From positions 3,224,001 to 3,288,000 of the forward strand of contig JAPFFF010000008.1 in the NCBI GenBank assembly GCA_039105265.1: a stretch of DNA of 64,000 nt. The letters are read 5' to 3'. Shown piece after piece: positions 22,399-32,000 of the stretch. Every line of letters starts with the position of its first letter. The first letter of the stretch is position 1. The position numbers and the translations under genes are program-made. A model generated the notes under the pieces. That model saw only the letters and a list, made by a program, of their open reading frames with translations. It did no database searches and was not told where the DNA came from. The stretch is from Tritrichomonas musculus (Eukaryota; Parabasalia; Tritrichomonadida; Tritrichomonadidae).

Positions 22399-23473
22399 TT
22401 TTTTAAAAAAAGAATAATATTAATCAAAATGGTTTAATTCAATGGATTTTTTTAAACCATTTAATATTGAATACAAGTAACGAACACTAAATCATTCAAA
22501 ACTGAATTTTCATTACCCAATCTTACGCATTGCGTTAGAAATTAAATACTTTATGACACATATTTAATACATTTAACTTTGTGGAAATAATATGAAAATA
22601 GTTTTAAAACCAATTTTAGAGTGTTAGAATATAAATAAACTGTAGTTCAAAAAATATTTTAAATAATATTTAAAATTTCAAGAGATAAAAATATTGTTTT
22701 CATTTTTTTAATTTAAGTTAGAATACAAATTATTGAAAATACTTATCAAAAAGTTTAATAAATCGCTTTACAAAAGCAATAGAAAAAAAAAACGATTAAA
22801 AATAGGTAAAAAAAAATATGAAGATGTAATAAAAATAATTTTTAATCAATTATTTAAATACAAATTATTAAATATTAGATATTTGATAAATTTAATAAGT
22901 TTATTATTCAGTTAAAATCAAGATAATGTAGTTTATGTTTCAACAACAAAATAAAATTTTCAATGCTTAAGCCTATTGAAAAAATGATTTTTCTCGAAAA
23001 AAAAAATTATTCTATTCCTGTTTATCCATTTGGAATTTAAAGTTTAAAATTGATATTAACCTTATATAAACAATAATAAAATAAATTGCCAGAGTTATAA
23101 AAACTTGTTTCATAGAGAGAATATTTTTAGTTTTTTATTTTTCATTTATGAATTCCAGCCAGCCTATGGAAAGTAACAGTAATTGTTAATTAAAAATTTT
23201 GATCTTATTTTTTATTTTTATCAAAGTTTTTATGTAAAATAATCTTTTTTTTATGAAGTATTAGCCATTAATCTAGTTGATCTTTACTGGGAAAATTTAA
23301 AGAACTTAAGAGAAGTATATCAACTAAATTAACCCTTTACTGATTATAAATGAGGGCAAACAAATTAAATGGAAATTTTTTTCAAAATGTTTTCTAGATT
23401 TTGCGTTATATAACAAATATTTTCAAAATTTTATTTTATTCATAAATTACAAAATTGTAATTATATATAAATA
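22399..23473. other. intergenic, non-coding
   Basis: Upstream region of the cyclase plus AT-rich DNA. A Lys/Ile/Asn-rich open frame at 22733-22915 is composition-driven. I see no gene. Confidence 0.5.
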
Positions 23474-23917
23474 TTGCCAAAAGGAATCAACCTTGCCGAA
23501 TACAAGGATACATCGATTGCACGCTTCTCAAGAAAGCCTGTTAGCGACCAAGTTGCTCGTCTCTGCTTTGATGGTGCTGCAAAAGTTCCTGTTTACTTGA
23601 TGGCCAACGTATTTCACATGGTTCATGATCACAAGGAATTAAAGCGTGTCACATTCTTCTTCGCTTGCTATCGTCACTACTTGAGACAATCTAAAGATTT
23701 CAAAGATGTCGAATAAAAGGTCGATGATCCAAGGTTCACTAAGCACGATTGGGAACTGATACGTAAAAATGATCCACTTGAGTTCTTGAAGGCAAGCCCT
23801 TTTGGATCAGTAAATTTGGCTGGTGACAATACATTCAGAACAAAATATCTTTCTTACGTTAAGCAACTTCTTAAAGAAGATCCTCCAGTTGTTGTTGATC
23901 AAATCAACAACTTGTAA
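23474..23917 (+). pseudogene. C-terminal relic of a mannitol dehydrogenase-family enzyme
   Basis: About 147 residues in one frame with a single in-frame TAA at 23714-23716. The text (L-A-E-Y-K-D-T-S-I-A-R-F-S, then D-Q-V-A-R-L-C-x-D-G-A-A-K-V-P) matches the C-terminal domain of long-chain mannitol 2-dehydrogenase/fructuronate reductase proteins (usual full length near 490 residues), including the conserved Lys in D-G-x-x-K-[IV]-P. The N-terminal NAD-binding two thirds are missing and the frame opens abruptly with no ATG. Its codons are visibly richer in G and C than the neighbouring DNA. The stop is again TAAA. A pseudogene of a metabolic enzyme, possibly of bacterial ancestry as for many trichomonad enzymes (inference). 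Confidence 0.75.
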
Positions 23918-24069
23918 ATTTTCTTTTAAATAAAAGATAATTCAGTTTATTATTCTTTTTTTAAAATTATATAAATAAATTACAGCAGTTTCAAATCGCT
24001 TTCCACTACTGTTAAAATTTTATTACTAGTCTTGTTAAAATCCAGGATTTATAATGGCATACCAAAAAT

Positions 24070-24123
24070 GTTCTGATAAAGCTAAGGTATGACAAGGTCT
24101 TGGGTTCGATTCCCCGCAGAAAC
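24070..24123 (+). pseudogene. tRNA relic lacking the anticodon arm
   Basis: A 54-base segment ends with a T-arm-like GGGTTCGATTCCCC, then CAGAAAC. It begins GTTCTG, which pairs with CAGAAAC if one T is missing (GTTTCTG expected). A D-arm-like AAGCTAAGGTATGAC follows. There is no room for an anticodon arm, so it is not a working tRNA. It could also be a tRNA-derived short repeat. Confidence 0.45.
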
Positions 24124-24318
24124 TTTTTTTATTTCATCTTGATATCTGGAAATTATCTACACTTGAAGATATTCTACAAAAGTACATCTTCTTCACCTGA
24201 TAAATCTTAAATGAAATCAATATTAAATCATTGTTTTTTCAGAAGCAATAAAATCTGAATTGAAAATTTTCAAAATAATAGTAAATGATTTGTTTGATGA
24301 ATTTATTTCATTTTCTGG

Positions 24319-24350
<32 letters not shown>
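24319..24350. repeat. poly-A tract of 32 bases
   Basis: Uninterrupted A run; one of the longest homopolymers in the window. Confidence 0.9.
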
Positions 24351-24351
<1 letters not shown>

Positions 24352-24460
24352 AAGAAAACTAACGCGCGATATAATCATAAATCATTTAATAAACTATAAT
24401 CATTGAACATACATAAATGTTTTTTGTATTTTGAAATTCAATTAAAAATAAATATCATTT

Positions 24461-24499
24461 AATGACAACTTTTTGAGCTTTGCTCAAAAAGTTGTCATT
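24461..24499. repeat. perfect hairpin, copy 1 of 3
   Basis: Arms AATGACAACTTTTTGAGC and its exact reverse complement around a TTT loop: an 18-bp perfect stem. The core ACTTTTTGAGC recurs at 24.60 and 24.72 kb. Function unknown. Confidence 0.85.
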
Positions 24500-24594
24500 C
24501 TTGAGATATATTAGGTATAATATTTCATTTGTTTTCTTCATGGAAGTTGATTTATGTAAGTTTTGAAAAGAAATCAAATTTGAAAATAATAAAA

Positions 24595-24627
24595 GGCCAC
24601 TTTTTGAGCTTCGCTCAAAAAGTGTCC
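24595..24627. repeat. hairpin, copy 2 of 3
   Basis: Core ACTTTTTGAGC-TTC-GCTCAAAAAGT with flanking bases extending the stem to about 15 pairs with one mismatch. Starts about 131 bases (core to core) after copy 1. Confidence 0.85.
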
Positions 24628-24716
24628 AAGCATAAGATTCATTTCGGATATGTAATAACTTGGGTATAGCTGGTTTTGATGTTTGAATATCTGATTTGAG
24701 GAAATTGCAAGAAACG

Positions 24717-24745
24717 CCACTTTTTGAGCTTCGCTCAAAAAGTGT
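24717..24745. repeat. hairpin, copy 3 of 3
   Basis: Same core and loop as copy 2, 120 bases further on; flanks differ more. Confidence 0.85.
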
Positions 24746-25468
24746 CTATGCTTTAGATAATAATGGCGTAATAATATATTTTTCTTTCAAGAACATTGTT
24801 CTATTTTAAGCAAGTATTCTATAAAAACAAACGATTAAAATAAATAGAAAAATAATTGAGGGTCAATTTGGTTTCTCTTGTCATAAACATTTTGCATCAA
24901 AAAGTTATTTTATTTTTTATCTTTAAGAAAAAGTTATGTTTTATTTTTTGCTCCAAGAAAAAGTTCATGATTATTTTTCACTCTATCAAATTGTGGAAAC
25001 TTTTTGACCGAAAAAAAATCAAAATAAACAAAAAAAAATTAAATATACTATATGAAAAAAAAAAAAAAAAAAAAATTGATTTTTCAGCGCTAATTGACGA
25101 TACTGTATTTATGCGTATTTTAAAAGTAAATCCAATTGAATATGCAGCTTCTTAAAATTCAATAAAGATAATTATCTTCAATTAGATTCAATAATTTAGA
25201 ATTGACTAAGAAATTGCATGACAAAAAATTGAGTGCCCTCATTGCTTTATGAAGAAGAAAATTGGACTGATGGTGCATATGATGACTATTCAAAAGTCAT
25301 CAAAATGAATTTTTGATATTTTATCAAGTTTCATTAATTATTTTTTTAATCAAGTTTCGATGATTCAATTTTTTTTAACATGGGTAGTCACTGAATTATA
25401 TAAAAAAAGATAATATTAAATAGGGAAATCAAATTATATATTTATTATGAAAAATAATGATGAATTAA
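24746..25468. other. intergenic, mostly non-coding
   Basis: Contains a Lys-rich composition-driven frame (24856-25155) and poly-A runs. A short stretch near 25235-25312 reads L-Y-E-E-E-N-W-T-D-G-A-Y-D-D-Y-S-K and then stops, perhaps the tail of a lost gene. Nothing firm. Confidence 0.35.
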
Positions 25469-28400
25469 TTAAAAATCTGGATCAATTAATGTATCAATAT
25501 CGCCATCTTCAGCTACAATAACTTCAATTTCTCTTGTTTTTTGAACCTCTCTCATTACATAATTTGTTCCTTTCATTGCCAACTCTTCATATTTTTTCTC
25601 AATAACAGTTTCTTTCTTACTCCAATTAGTGAGAAATCTATTAAAGCATTTTTTGATTTCAATTCTATCTTCTTTGATTTGTTCATCCAAAATATAACTA
25701 TTTTTCTCATAATAATTTTCGATGAAATTATTATTTGAAACATCTCTAATAATATTGAAAAACTGATTTTGTAAAAAGTTTATGTGACTTCTTTCGATGA
25801 TATTCATTTGTATTTCTGTCAAAAGTTTCTTTTCATTAATTTTCTTCTTCAAATAACTCAAGTGATTTTGTGATTCTTTTTTAAGTCTGTTTACGATATT
25901 AATATGAATGTCTTGGCAGTTGTCTAGCTTTAAATTAGTAAGAATCATATCAATATAACAAGCAAATCTGTCATCACTATTTGGATAAAAAGCTTTTGAT
26001 TCATTTTCTAAGTTAGCCAGTCTTGAATCAAATGTATTTCCTTCCACCAAACCAAACATATTCATTAAAACATCATACAATTCAGTATAAATATTATCTT
26101 TTGATCTCAATAAAAGATATAATCCATTTATTTGTGAGAAATATGAATCTGCCATATAAACTAATTTTTTGAGTTCACAAAAACGAGTGCAATGATTCAT
26201 AACATAAGTTTCAAAAAAGTTCACAAAATCAATATAATTATTAAGGCAATTTAATTGAAACTTGATGATATGTGGTTCTATCTTTTTTTTCAACTTAATT
26301 GTTTTATCTTTTTCTGTAAACGCAAGGAATAAAACATCTGGTTCTTTCTTAAATAAACTTTCTTTGCTTTCTGAGTACATTTTGCCAATTTCAATAATTC
26401 CTTTTATAAAATAAATTTGCTCTGTTTTGTGCTTTTTCTCAAATATCACGATGTTCAAATCACTTATCATAAATAGGAAAGTGTATATTTGAAATAAAAT
26501 GTTTGTAATTTGTGGACTGTCTCGTTTCGATTTAGGAACATGAACAAACATGAAGTATGGTTCTTCTAATTCTGCTTCTTCATTATTAATTGAATTAAGC
26601 ATTACATTTGTTGGCTTTTTCTGAAAAGCAAAAACTGATATGCTTTCTTCAGATTCAAAATTAAATTTATTCTTTTTCAAACATTGATTAATTTGAATTA
26701 CAGCATCCTCATTTGAATCAACAAACAAAATTAATGGTGTAACCATTTCTTTATTATTGGTTTTATTAAACAATTGCTCAAAGTTTAAATCACAGAAATA
26801 CCAATGATAATTTTCTTCATCATATTTAAAAATTTGTGTAACATTGTTGTAAACTTTTAAACTGCTTCTTTTTGAAGTTGGATTTGTTGTAGTTGGGGCT
26901 TTTTCTGTTTCTTTTTCTGTTGGAATGTCTTTTTCTTCTACTTTGGACTTATCACATAAAACACCATTCAAATAAAATATTTTGGGGTTTGGTGGATTCC
27001 ATAAACGACTAATTTCTTTTGATCTTTGATTAAGTACTGGTCTAACAAAAAAGTCCTCTTCTTTTTGTGGTTTTCCTTTGGAATCATTTATGAGCTTTTG
27101 AATTATGTCAAAATTTGGTACTTCTTTTTCTTGCCCTTGAGTATTTTCAATGTTTCTGTTCAATTCGAGATTGTTTTTATATGATTGTGGAAGACGTTTT
27201 GTTTGTGCAAACTTCTCAATATTGGGGCTTTGATCATCCATTGGAGGTGGGATGTTTAAATTGTTTTCATTGTTATAAATGCTTATTTTCTGTTCAAAAT
27301 TGGTAGAATACTCTCTTATCAAATTGCATTCATCAAATTGGTGGTTTTCTCTGTCATTTTGTGTGTCTTCAAGGTTATCAAAAAGTTTTAATTCATCCTG
27401 CAAAAGTGTTGATATTCTTCTAAGTTTGTCTCTTTTTTCATGATTTTGGGTATCGGATTGTGAATCTGAATTTACGGATTTTTCGTTTGCTGAAAAAGAT
27501 TCTGATTTATTTTTTTCTTGGCTGTCCAAAATATTTAATGAATCTCTTAGTTTAAATGATGGCAAGTTTATTTGATTCGAATCTGATTGATTTTGATCGT
27601 TTTTTTTATTTTCCAAAATTGAATTAAAATCGATCTTTGGGGAATTTGTTGACTTTTCTATGTCTAAATTTCCTGTATTTGGTGTAGAATTTCCAAAAAG
27701 AGCTAATTTATCTACAGATATCTTTATTTTTTTATCAGAATTTTTTTGATTTTGATCATTTTGCTCTGTTTTATGTGTATTTTTATTATTGCATGTTTCT
27801 GATTTTGCTTCTTTGTTATTAATAGCATCTATTTTATCTTGGAAAGATGAAGATGATCTCCTTATTTTATTATCATTTGACTGATTTTTGTTATCATCGC
27901 TTTTGAAATTGATATTTCTATTTGGATTATCTTTTTGTAAATTTATATTTATAGAATTTTGAAAACTTTTATCTTTTTGGGAGTTTTCAGTTTTAGACTC
28001 AGTATTGTTGAATGAGTTTATTTTATCTTGAAAAGCCAAAGATCTTTTTCTTGTTTTACCTGAACTTTGATTATTTTGATCATCAAAATTTATCTGGCTT
28101 TGTTGCTCTACTTGAGAAACAGAATTTGATTGATCATTCGTTGATTTATTTTGATCTGAAATTTCAAATTTCGGCACTGGTGTAGTATTTTTTTCTTGAT
28201 TTAAAATTTGCTCGATTTTTTCAGAAAAAACTTCAAAAATAATCTGTATTTGGATGAGAAATATGAATGAATTTTGAGCTTTTAATGAATCTTCATTTAT
28301 AAAGATAGGACAATTGATATTATATTTTATGCAGTTATCAATAATATCAGGAAGATTTTCTGATAATGGGAAAATCCCTTCAGTGAGTATATTAAGAAGT

Positions 28401-28819
28401 AGTGATAGGAATTTTAATGTGATTAAATCATCTTTTTTTAAGATCTGAATACCAAATTTTTCTACAATTGTGTTTGATTTATCTAAAATTACAGATGCTG
28501 TAGATGTGTAGCATTGCATTGTAAGGATTAAACGCAACAAATCTTTTTGATCTTTTTCATTTTCACAACCAGGATTTATCATTTTAATTTTTGGGTTTTT
28601 CTGAAATAAAAATTGCAGGGAGCTTGTGTTATTAATCTTACGTTGGAATAAGGATGTTGGATTTTTCTTAACACCCGGAATTACCTCAATATCAAATATT
28701 AATGCAATAAAATCTGGAAAAGATTGGCCATTACTGAAAAAAGAAGTAATACTATCATCATTATTATCTATATTTTTTTTCTTGAATAAATATTTAATAA
28801 TTTGCAAGATTGGTTCCAT
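25469..28819 (-). CDS. large protein with N-terminal calponin-homology-like domain
   Basis: 1116 residues, intact, ATG at 28819-28817. Residues about 25-110 resemble a calponin-homology fold: F-S-N-G-Q-S-F-P-D-F-I-A-L-I, then K-I-N-N-T-S-S-L-Q-F-L, then K-D-L-L-R-L-I-L-T-M-Q. Residues about 220-580 are Asn/Ser/Gln/Lys-rich and probably disordered; three copies of a basic-Ser motif followed by x-x-F-Q-D-K-I (or L-Q-D-E-L) lie near 265, 325 and 465. From about 700 to 1100 the sequence is ordered and helical without a family I recognise. The very end is acidic (D-G-D-I-D-T-L-I-D-P-D-F). A cytoskeletal scaffold is a reasonable guess from the CH-like domain only. Divergent with the SecA-like gene over about 255 bases. 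Confidence 0.7.
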   Translation of the reverse strand: MEPILQIIKYLFKKKNIDNNDDSITSFFSNGQSFPDFIALIFDIEVIPGVKKNPTSLFQRKINNTSSLQFLFQKNPKIKMINPGCENEKDQKDLLRLILTMQCYTSTASVILDKSNTIVEKFGIQILKKDDLITLKFLSLLLNILTEGIFPLSENLPDIIDNCIKYNINCPIFINEDSLKAQNSFIFLIQIQIIFEVFSEKIEQILNQEKNTTPVPKFEISDQNKSTNDQSNSVSQVEQQSQINFDDQNNQSSGKTRKRSLAFQDKINSFNNTESKTENSQKDKSFQNSININLQKDNPNRNINFKSDDNKNQSNDNKIRRSSSSFQDKIDAINNKEAKSETCNNKNTHKTEQNDQNQKNSDKKIKISVDKLALFGNSTPNTGNLDIEKSTNSPKIDFNSILENKKNDQNQSDSNQINLPSFKLRDSLNILDSQEKNKSESFSANEKSVNSDSQSDTQNHEKRDKLRRISTLLQDELKLFDNLEDTQNDRENHQFDECNLIREYSTNFEQKISIYNNENNLNIPPPMDDQSPNIEKFAQTKRLPQSYKNNLELNRNIENTQGQEKEVPNFDIIQKLINDSKGKPQKEEDFFVRPVLNQRSKEISRLWNPPNPKIFYLNGVLCDKSKVEEKDIPTEKETEKAPTTTNPTSKRSSLKVYNNVTQIFKYDEENYHWYFCDLNFEQLFNKTNNKEMVTPLILFVDSNEDAVIQINQCLKKNKFNFESEESISVFAFQKKPTNVMLNSINNEEAELEEPYFMFVHVPKSKRDSPQITNILFQIYTFLFMISDLNIVIFEKKHKTEQIYFIKGIIEIGKMYSESKESLFKKEPDVLFLAFTEKDKTIKLKKKIEPHIIKFQLNCLNNYIDFVNFFETYVMNHCTRFCELKKLVYMADSYFSQINGLYLLLRSKDNIYTELYDVLMNMFGLVEGNTFDSRLANLENESKAFYPNSDDRFACYIDMILTNLKLDNCQDIHINIVNRLKKESQNHLSYLKKKINEKKLLTEIQMNIIERSHINFLQNQFFNIIRDVSNNNFIENYYEKNSYILDEQIKEDRIEIKKCFNRFLTNWSKKETVIEKKYEELAMKGTNYVMREVQKTREIEVIVAEDGDIDTLIDPDF

Positions 28820-29074
28820 TCCAAAAAAAATGGAAATCGTTTTTTGTCACAAAACACTATTCAATTGAAAAAAAAAAAAAAAACGATGGTCATAAAATAA
28901 AACTCAAATTTCTAAAATTATATTTTTAAGTATAGATTTGTGACAAATACAAATAATTAAATATTTGAAGAGCATTCCAGGACAAAAAATTTCGGAAATG
29001 ATTTGTGACCAAAACCAATAAGTAATTGAAAAAGAATTGAAAGAAATAGCCAACATTATTAAATATACTACGAA
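28820..29074. promoter_or_regulatory. divergent intergenic region with repeated TTTGTGAC motif
   Basis: The only DNA between two divergent start codons, so it should contain both promoters. The word TTTGTGAC or its complement GTCACAAA occurs three times (about 28846-28853, 28937-28944 and 29002-29009). The middle copy is part of the 13-base palindrome ATTTGTGACAAAT. Use as a protein-binding site is inference. Confidence 0.35.
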
Positions 29075-32000
29075 ATGCCGATTTTAGATCCTTTGATCCA
29101 ATACAAATTGGTTAGTAAAAGTCCAATACATGATGAATCAAAATCTAAAAACTTCTTTATTAATTATCTTCAAATTGCAAGCTATACATTGTGCACAAAT
29201 TTGGAATCAACATTATCTTATATTAAATTTAAAAATGATTTTAGGCAATCAATTAAATTCATAAATGAATATTTCCAATGCGAATTTGAAGAAAACGACA
29301 TTAATGTTCCAAATATATTTGATTATATTTATAACAAAATATCTCATAGTTCAAAAGAATTGGAAGGAGAATATATTAGAGTTCCTTCACTCAATTATTT
29401 TCATTTTTTCGAGCCATATCTTGATTTTAGTCAATATCGTTCATGGTTTTTAACAGATACTCCAATTGCAGTTCTATGTTTACGACCAGATGGAATGAAA
29501 ACAAAATATTTTCAACTGATACGATTAGAGATTGATTTGTTAACAGTCGCAGGTTTAACATTAGTTCTTGTTATTTCAGATTTTGGTAGCAAAAATGTCG
29601 ATACAAATTATTTTCTTGCCCAAATGTTCCTCAATTCTCGATTTGGAGAAGTGCATATTAATTATGACTCAAATAGTTACTCACCAAGTTTTTATGATTT
29701 TCTTGATCGAATTAATAAAGGAAGTCATAATTGTGATAGTTTTTTTTTATTTATACAAACAATATTATAAAGATTCACCATTTTTTTCAAGTGATCAAAG
29801 GAAATATAATAAATTATTAAAGGATATAAAGAAAACTACCCGAATTAAAATAATTAATTTTGGCAATTCGATTAAATCATCTTTTGAAAAATATAACATA
29901 TCAAAAGCAGATTATTTTAAATTTTGCCTTTATTCAATTCAAAATCACAAAATAAAGGTAATTTTGTGTGATGTTCCCATATATGACAGTGATGATGAAA
30001 ACAAAAATATTATATCGACAGAATTTTCTAATATAGGTAACAACCATTATGTTGGATTTATTTCACCAAATGATTTTTTATTTTGGGAAAAAACTAGAGT
30101 GGAAATTCAACTATATGTTTCTGATGGAAATTATATTAACAAATATGTTGATTTTGACGATCTCCATTCAATCAATCCAGTTTTATATGTAGATCATCCA
30201 ATCAACTTAGCAAGAGTCAAAATTGATGAATTAAAAATTATTGATCGTATTATCGAGGAAGCTGAAGATAAATATGAACTTAAGCAAGACGATGAATTCA
30301 AAAGAGAATTCTTTTTCTCTTTATTTAAAGAGAAAAAAGCAATAAATTTGCTTATGTATGTCTTATATGCTTATAAAAAATATTGCCCGACTTTTAATTT
30401 CTATAAAAGTCAAGTATTTGTTGCTTTGAGAGCCATTAATTTTTGTATCTTGCAAGAAGACACCAAAAGTAATCATGGATTTGTCTATCAAGTTGCAACA
30501 GGAGAAGGAAAATCAATTATTATCATTTTAATTGCTGCTGTTCTTGCTTTATTTAAGAAAACAGTTCATGTTGTCACTTCAAATATTGTTTTGGCAAATA
30601 GAGATTTTAATGATAGTTTCCATTTCTTTCGTTTTCTTGGAATTAAATCAGCAGCACTTGTTCATGATAATGAAATGCCAAGTTTTGAAAATGGAAGAAA
30701 TTCAAGAATTAAAAAGCATTATCCAGATGAATTTTTCCATAAAGATCTCTTCAAAAATTCAATGAGCATGAATTTTGATGTTTGTGGAGTTTTATCTAAC
30801 AAAAACAAAGCTGATATCATTTTTTCAACAATTGTTAATTTTGAGAGTCTTTATTTATACATGAATGAAAAAGTTCCTGGGAAAGTTGATGAATATTACA
30901 AAAAGTCATCTCTTGTTATCGATGAAGCTGATTTGATTTTGATTGACGAATTGCCTAATGGTACAATATTATCAAGGCCGATGAAATCTAATGCTGAACA
31001 AGTTTTGTCTTATGTTTATGATGCCAAAACGAATAATAAAAATCATAAAAAAAAGAAAGATCAAAATAAAACTAAAAAAGATGATGACAAATCAAAAAAA
31101 GATGATGATGATGATGAGGATGATGTTACAGCAGAAGAAATTTATGATGAAATTAGAAAAAATTGGCCAGAATGTAATGATATAACTATTAAAGATATTA
31201 CAATTATGTTTGAAGAAATTAAAACAGTGAATACAGATATAGAATTTAATCCAGGTACAAAGTATGCAATTGTTCCTCTTCCTACCAAAGATGGAATTAA
31301 ATATGCAAAAAAAAAGTATGAAATCATTCCATTTGATTTTGATCATACAGGAATCCTGGAGAGAAATAAAGAATTCAGTGGATTTATACCACAATTCATT
31401 TCATTAAAAGAAAGGAGAAGGTGCAAACCAAATGAAGAGATAATATTCAAAGAGATCTCAATGAATTATCTCTACGTTTCACATCCTATTTATGTTAATT
31501 TATATAACAATGTCTGTGGATTAACAGGAACAATTGGAAATGAATTTGATAAAGATATATATAAAAATCATTATAATCTTTCCATTCTGAAAGTTCCTAG
31601 AGAGAATCCAAACAGACGATATGAATTTCCAACTATTCTTTGTGACACATTAGAAGAACGAAATGATCGTATTGTCGAAGAAATTATGCAATTTCATATA
31701 AAAGGCTGGCCTGTTCTTGCAATTTTCTTTAGTCCATTTGAAATTGAAGAAATTGAACAAAAGATTATGTCCCATAAATTATATAATAAAGAAAAAGATG
31801 AAATTGGAGTTTATAATGGAATGGACGATGCAATTAAGCCTGATAAAAAATCAGGACAAGAAGGAGCTATATCACTGGGAACAAATGTTTGTGGACGTGG
31901 AACACATATTAAAGTTGGTAAAAAACCACTGCATGTTATTGTTTCATTCTATTCTTCTAATACGCGTTCAAGGAATCAAGCATTTGGAAGAACTGCAAGG

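Noticed and set aside
22733-22915. 60-residue Lys/Asn/Ile open frame
   Set aside because: Composition-driven; no domain, no start context.
24400-24800. CRISPR-like array from three spaced repeats
   Set aside because: Only three palindromic copies with unequal 120-131 base steps in eukaryotic DNA; no cas genes.
24856-25155. 99-residue Lys/Phe-rich open frame
   Set aside because: Runs through poly-A and T-rich DNA; no recognisable protein features.
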